This document shows positions 9,251-10,445 of a stretch of 10,445 bases of DNA, one piece after another; the stretch's first letter is position 1, and every line of letters starts with the position of its first letter. The notes under the pieces were generated by a model that saw nothing but the letters and a program-made list of their open reading frames with translations, was not told the origin of the DNA and ran no database searches. The position numbers and the translations under genes were made by a program. Source of the stretch: Candidatus Binatia bacterium (GTDB taxonomy: Bacteria; Desulfobacterota_B; Binatia; UBA9968); the NCBI GenBank assembly GCA_025922795.1, contig JAICHC010000045.1, positions 1-10,445 of the forward strand. The letters are read 5' to 3'.

Positions 9251-10445
9251 ATGATCACGGTCTTGCTGCTGGTTTTTCTGTTTGCCCTTCCCTACGCTGC
9301 GCGCGCCACGGTGATCGAACGACTGATTGCCGTAATCGACGGCGAACCCTACACGCTTTCCAATATCAATGCTTACGCGAAGAGTAAGATGGGCCGCAGT
9401 TTTCCGTCCGGCGATCTCAACCCAATCACTGCGAGCGATCAACAGGTGCTCGAGCAGTTTCTCACGGACAAGCTTCTAGAAACGGAAGTGCGCGAGGCCG
9501 GAATCGTGGTCAGCGATGCCGATGTCGAACGCTACATCGAACAGGTGAAAAAAAATAATCAGCTGTCCGATGAAGATCTCAAGCGGGCCCTAAGCCGGGA
9601 AAACCAGACCCTGGCGAGCTACAAAGCTTCCGTGAAAGCCGAGATGGAAAAGAGCGATCTGATCGATCGTCAGGTAAGAAGGAAGATCACGATCAGCGAC
9701 GAGGATGTTGAGCGCTATTACAAGCTCAACGCCAAGAACTACCGTACCCAGGAACGCGCGCGCATTCGCCATATCTTGCTAACGTTAGCGGAAAACGCAC
9801 CGTCCGAGCAGGTGCAAAGCGTGATCGCGAAAAGCAAAGAGCTTTATCAGCGCATCGCGGCGGGAGAGGATTTTGCAGCCTTGGCGCGCGAGTATTCACA
9901 GGGAGCCGGGCAAGCCGACGGCGGCGATATCGGTTGGGTGACCCGCGGGACTTTGATTCCCGGTATCGAAATCGCAGCGTTTGAAAAATTATCCGTCGGC
10001 GCAGTGAGCGAGCCTTTCCGCACCAGTATGGGTATCCATATTGTAAAATTGGAAGAGCGCGATGCCGGCAAGCCGGTGCCGCTCAGCAGCGTTGCGCCGC
10101 GGATTAAACAAGAGTTGCTCAATAAAGCCTTGGAAGAGCGCTTTGCCAGGTGGGTCAAGACCGATCTGCGGCGCAAGCATCGGGTCGATATTAAGATCGC
10201 CGGTGTGGTGTTCAAACCGGAAGACTCGAAAGAGGGCACGGTCGACACGCTGATGGCGAAGTCCAACCGCTCCTTGCAGCGCGAGGACCGCTCGTTTTTG
10301 AGCTACTTAAATCCGCTCTCCTATATCGTCAAAGAAACTCCCTTCGAGGAAGAACCAAGTAACGACCGGAAAAATCCCTTGCAAGGGAAGAACGTCGTCA
10401 GTGTTCTGGGTGTTCCGCTCTTTACCACCGACGCCGTGGAGGATG
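9251..10445 (+). CDS. SurA-like periplasmic peptidyl-prolyl isomerase (3' end missing)
   Basis: The frame is open from ATG 9251 to the window edge, giving 398 residues. An in-frame TGA at 9236-9238 rules out an upstream start. Residues 1-19 form a signal peptide ending ARA, followed by VIERLIAVIDGEP, the typical opening of mature SurA/PpiC-type foldases. A charged helical chaperone region (about 60-165) leads into one parvulin-type rotamase domain (about 170-270) with RIRHILL (171-177), ADGGDIGWV and MGIHIVKLEER. Such proteins chaperone outer-membrane proteins in the periplasm and isomerise prolyl bonds. Only one PPIase domain is visible (E. coli SurA has two), so it could equally be called PpiC-like. 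After about residue 315 comes an 80-residue stretch (including SYLNPLSYI and GKNVVSVLGVPLFTT) that is not part of the foldase fold I know. Genes of this type next to mfd are familiar from deltaproteobacterial genomes. No clear Shine-Dalgarno; TTGACA at 9216-9221 has no good -10 partner. Confidence 0.88.
   Translation, partial: MITVLLLVFLFALPYAARATVIERLIAVIDGEPYTLSNINAYAKSKMGRSFPSGDLNPITASDQQVLEQFLTDKLLETEVREAGIVVSDADVERYIEQVKKNNQLSDEDLKRALSRENQTLASYKASVKAEMEKSDLIDRQVRRKITISDEDVERYYKLNAKNYRTQERARIRHILLTLAENAPSEQVQSVIAKSKELYQRIAAGEDFAALAREYSQGAGQADGGDIGWVTRGTLIPGIEIAAFEKLSVGAVSEPFRTSMGIHIVKLEERDAGKPVPLSSVAPRIKQELLNKALEERFARWVKTDLRRKHRVDIKIAGVVFKPEDSKEGTVDTLMAKSNRSLQREDRSFLSYLNPLSYIVKETPFEEEPSNDRKNPLQGKNVVSVLGVPLFTTDAVED

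Overview
The window (about 58% GC by eye) looks like chromosomal DNA of a Gram-negative bacterium. It carries a lipoprotein with a clear lipobox, a SurA-type periplasmic foldase with a signal peptide, and a full-length Mfd. The mixture (an OFA/MCT-like MFS carrier, a TPR lipoprotein, DUF309 beside mfd, a SurA-like foldase after mfd) reminds me of uncultured deltaproteobacterial or related candidate lineages. No rRNA or tRNA is present to test this, so the placement is tentative.

Left part (1-1363): sparsely coding and partly decayed. Bases 1-418 hold no gene I can support, only small dyads and an isolated TATAAT. At 419-538 there is a short ORF with a good Shine-Dalgarno whose first ~15 residues look like the start of a metal-dependent amidohydrolase. 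It stops after 39 codons and a metal-ligand His appears changed to Tyr, so I call it a gene relic. It runs into the 3' end of a minus-strand gene for a small two-helix membrane protein (513-917). The 446-base gap after that holds a roughly 221-bp imperfect inverted repeat (945-1165), a 20-codon ORF with a strong Shine-Dalgarno (1227-1289), and a 12-codon ORF plus a perfect 12-bp palindrome abutting the next gene.

Middle (1364-3675): a 480-aa protein with an N-terminal TIR domain, one membrane helix, two Big_2-type immunoglobulin-like domains and a C-terminal TPR-like tail, built like a single-polypeptide receptor with a cytosolic TIR enzyme. Convergent to it, 23 bases away, is a 281-aa TPR lipoprotein that appears to carry an inserted helical module. 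These two genes and the 513-917 membrane protein are the accessory part of the window.

Right part (3855-10445): a co-directional housekeeping-like run: MFS transporter, DUF309 protein, mfd (transcription-repair coupling factor, start overlapping the DUF309 stop by 4 bases), then a SurA-like periplasmic peptidyl-prolyl isomerase that runs off the right edge. DUF309 and mfd are probably translationally coupled. The foldase follows after 164 bases containing a weak terminator-like hairpin, so it may have its own promoter.

The best candidate for something undescribed is the TIR receptor-like protein and its surroundings. Nothing in the sequence proves a defence or signalling role.
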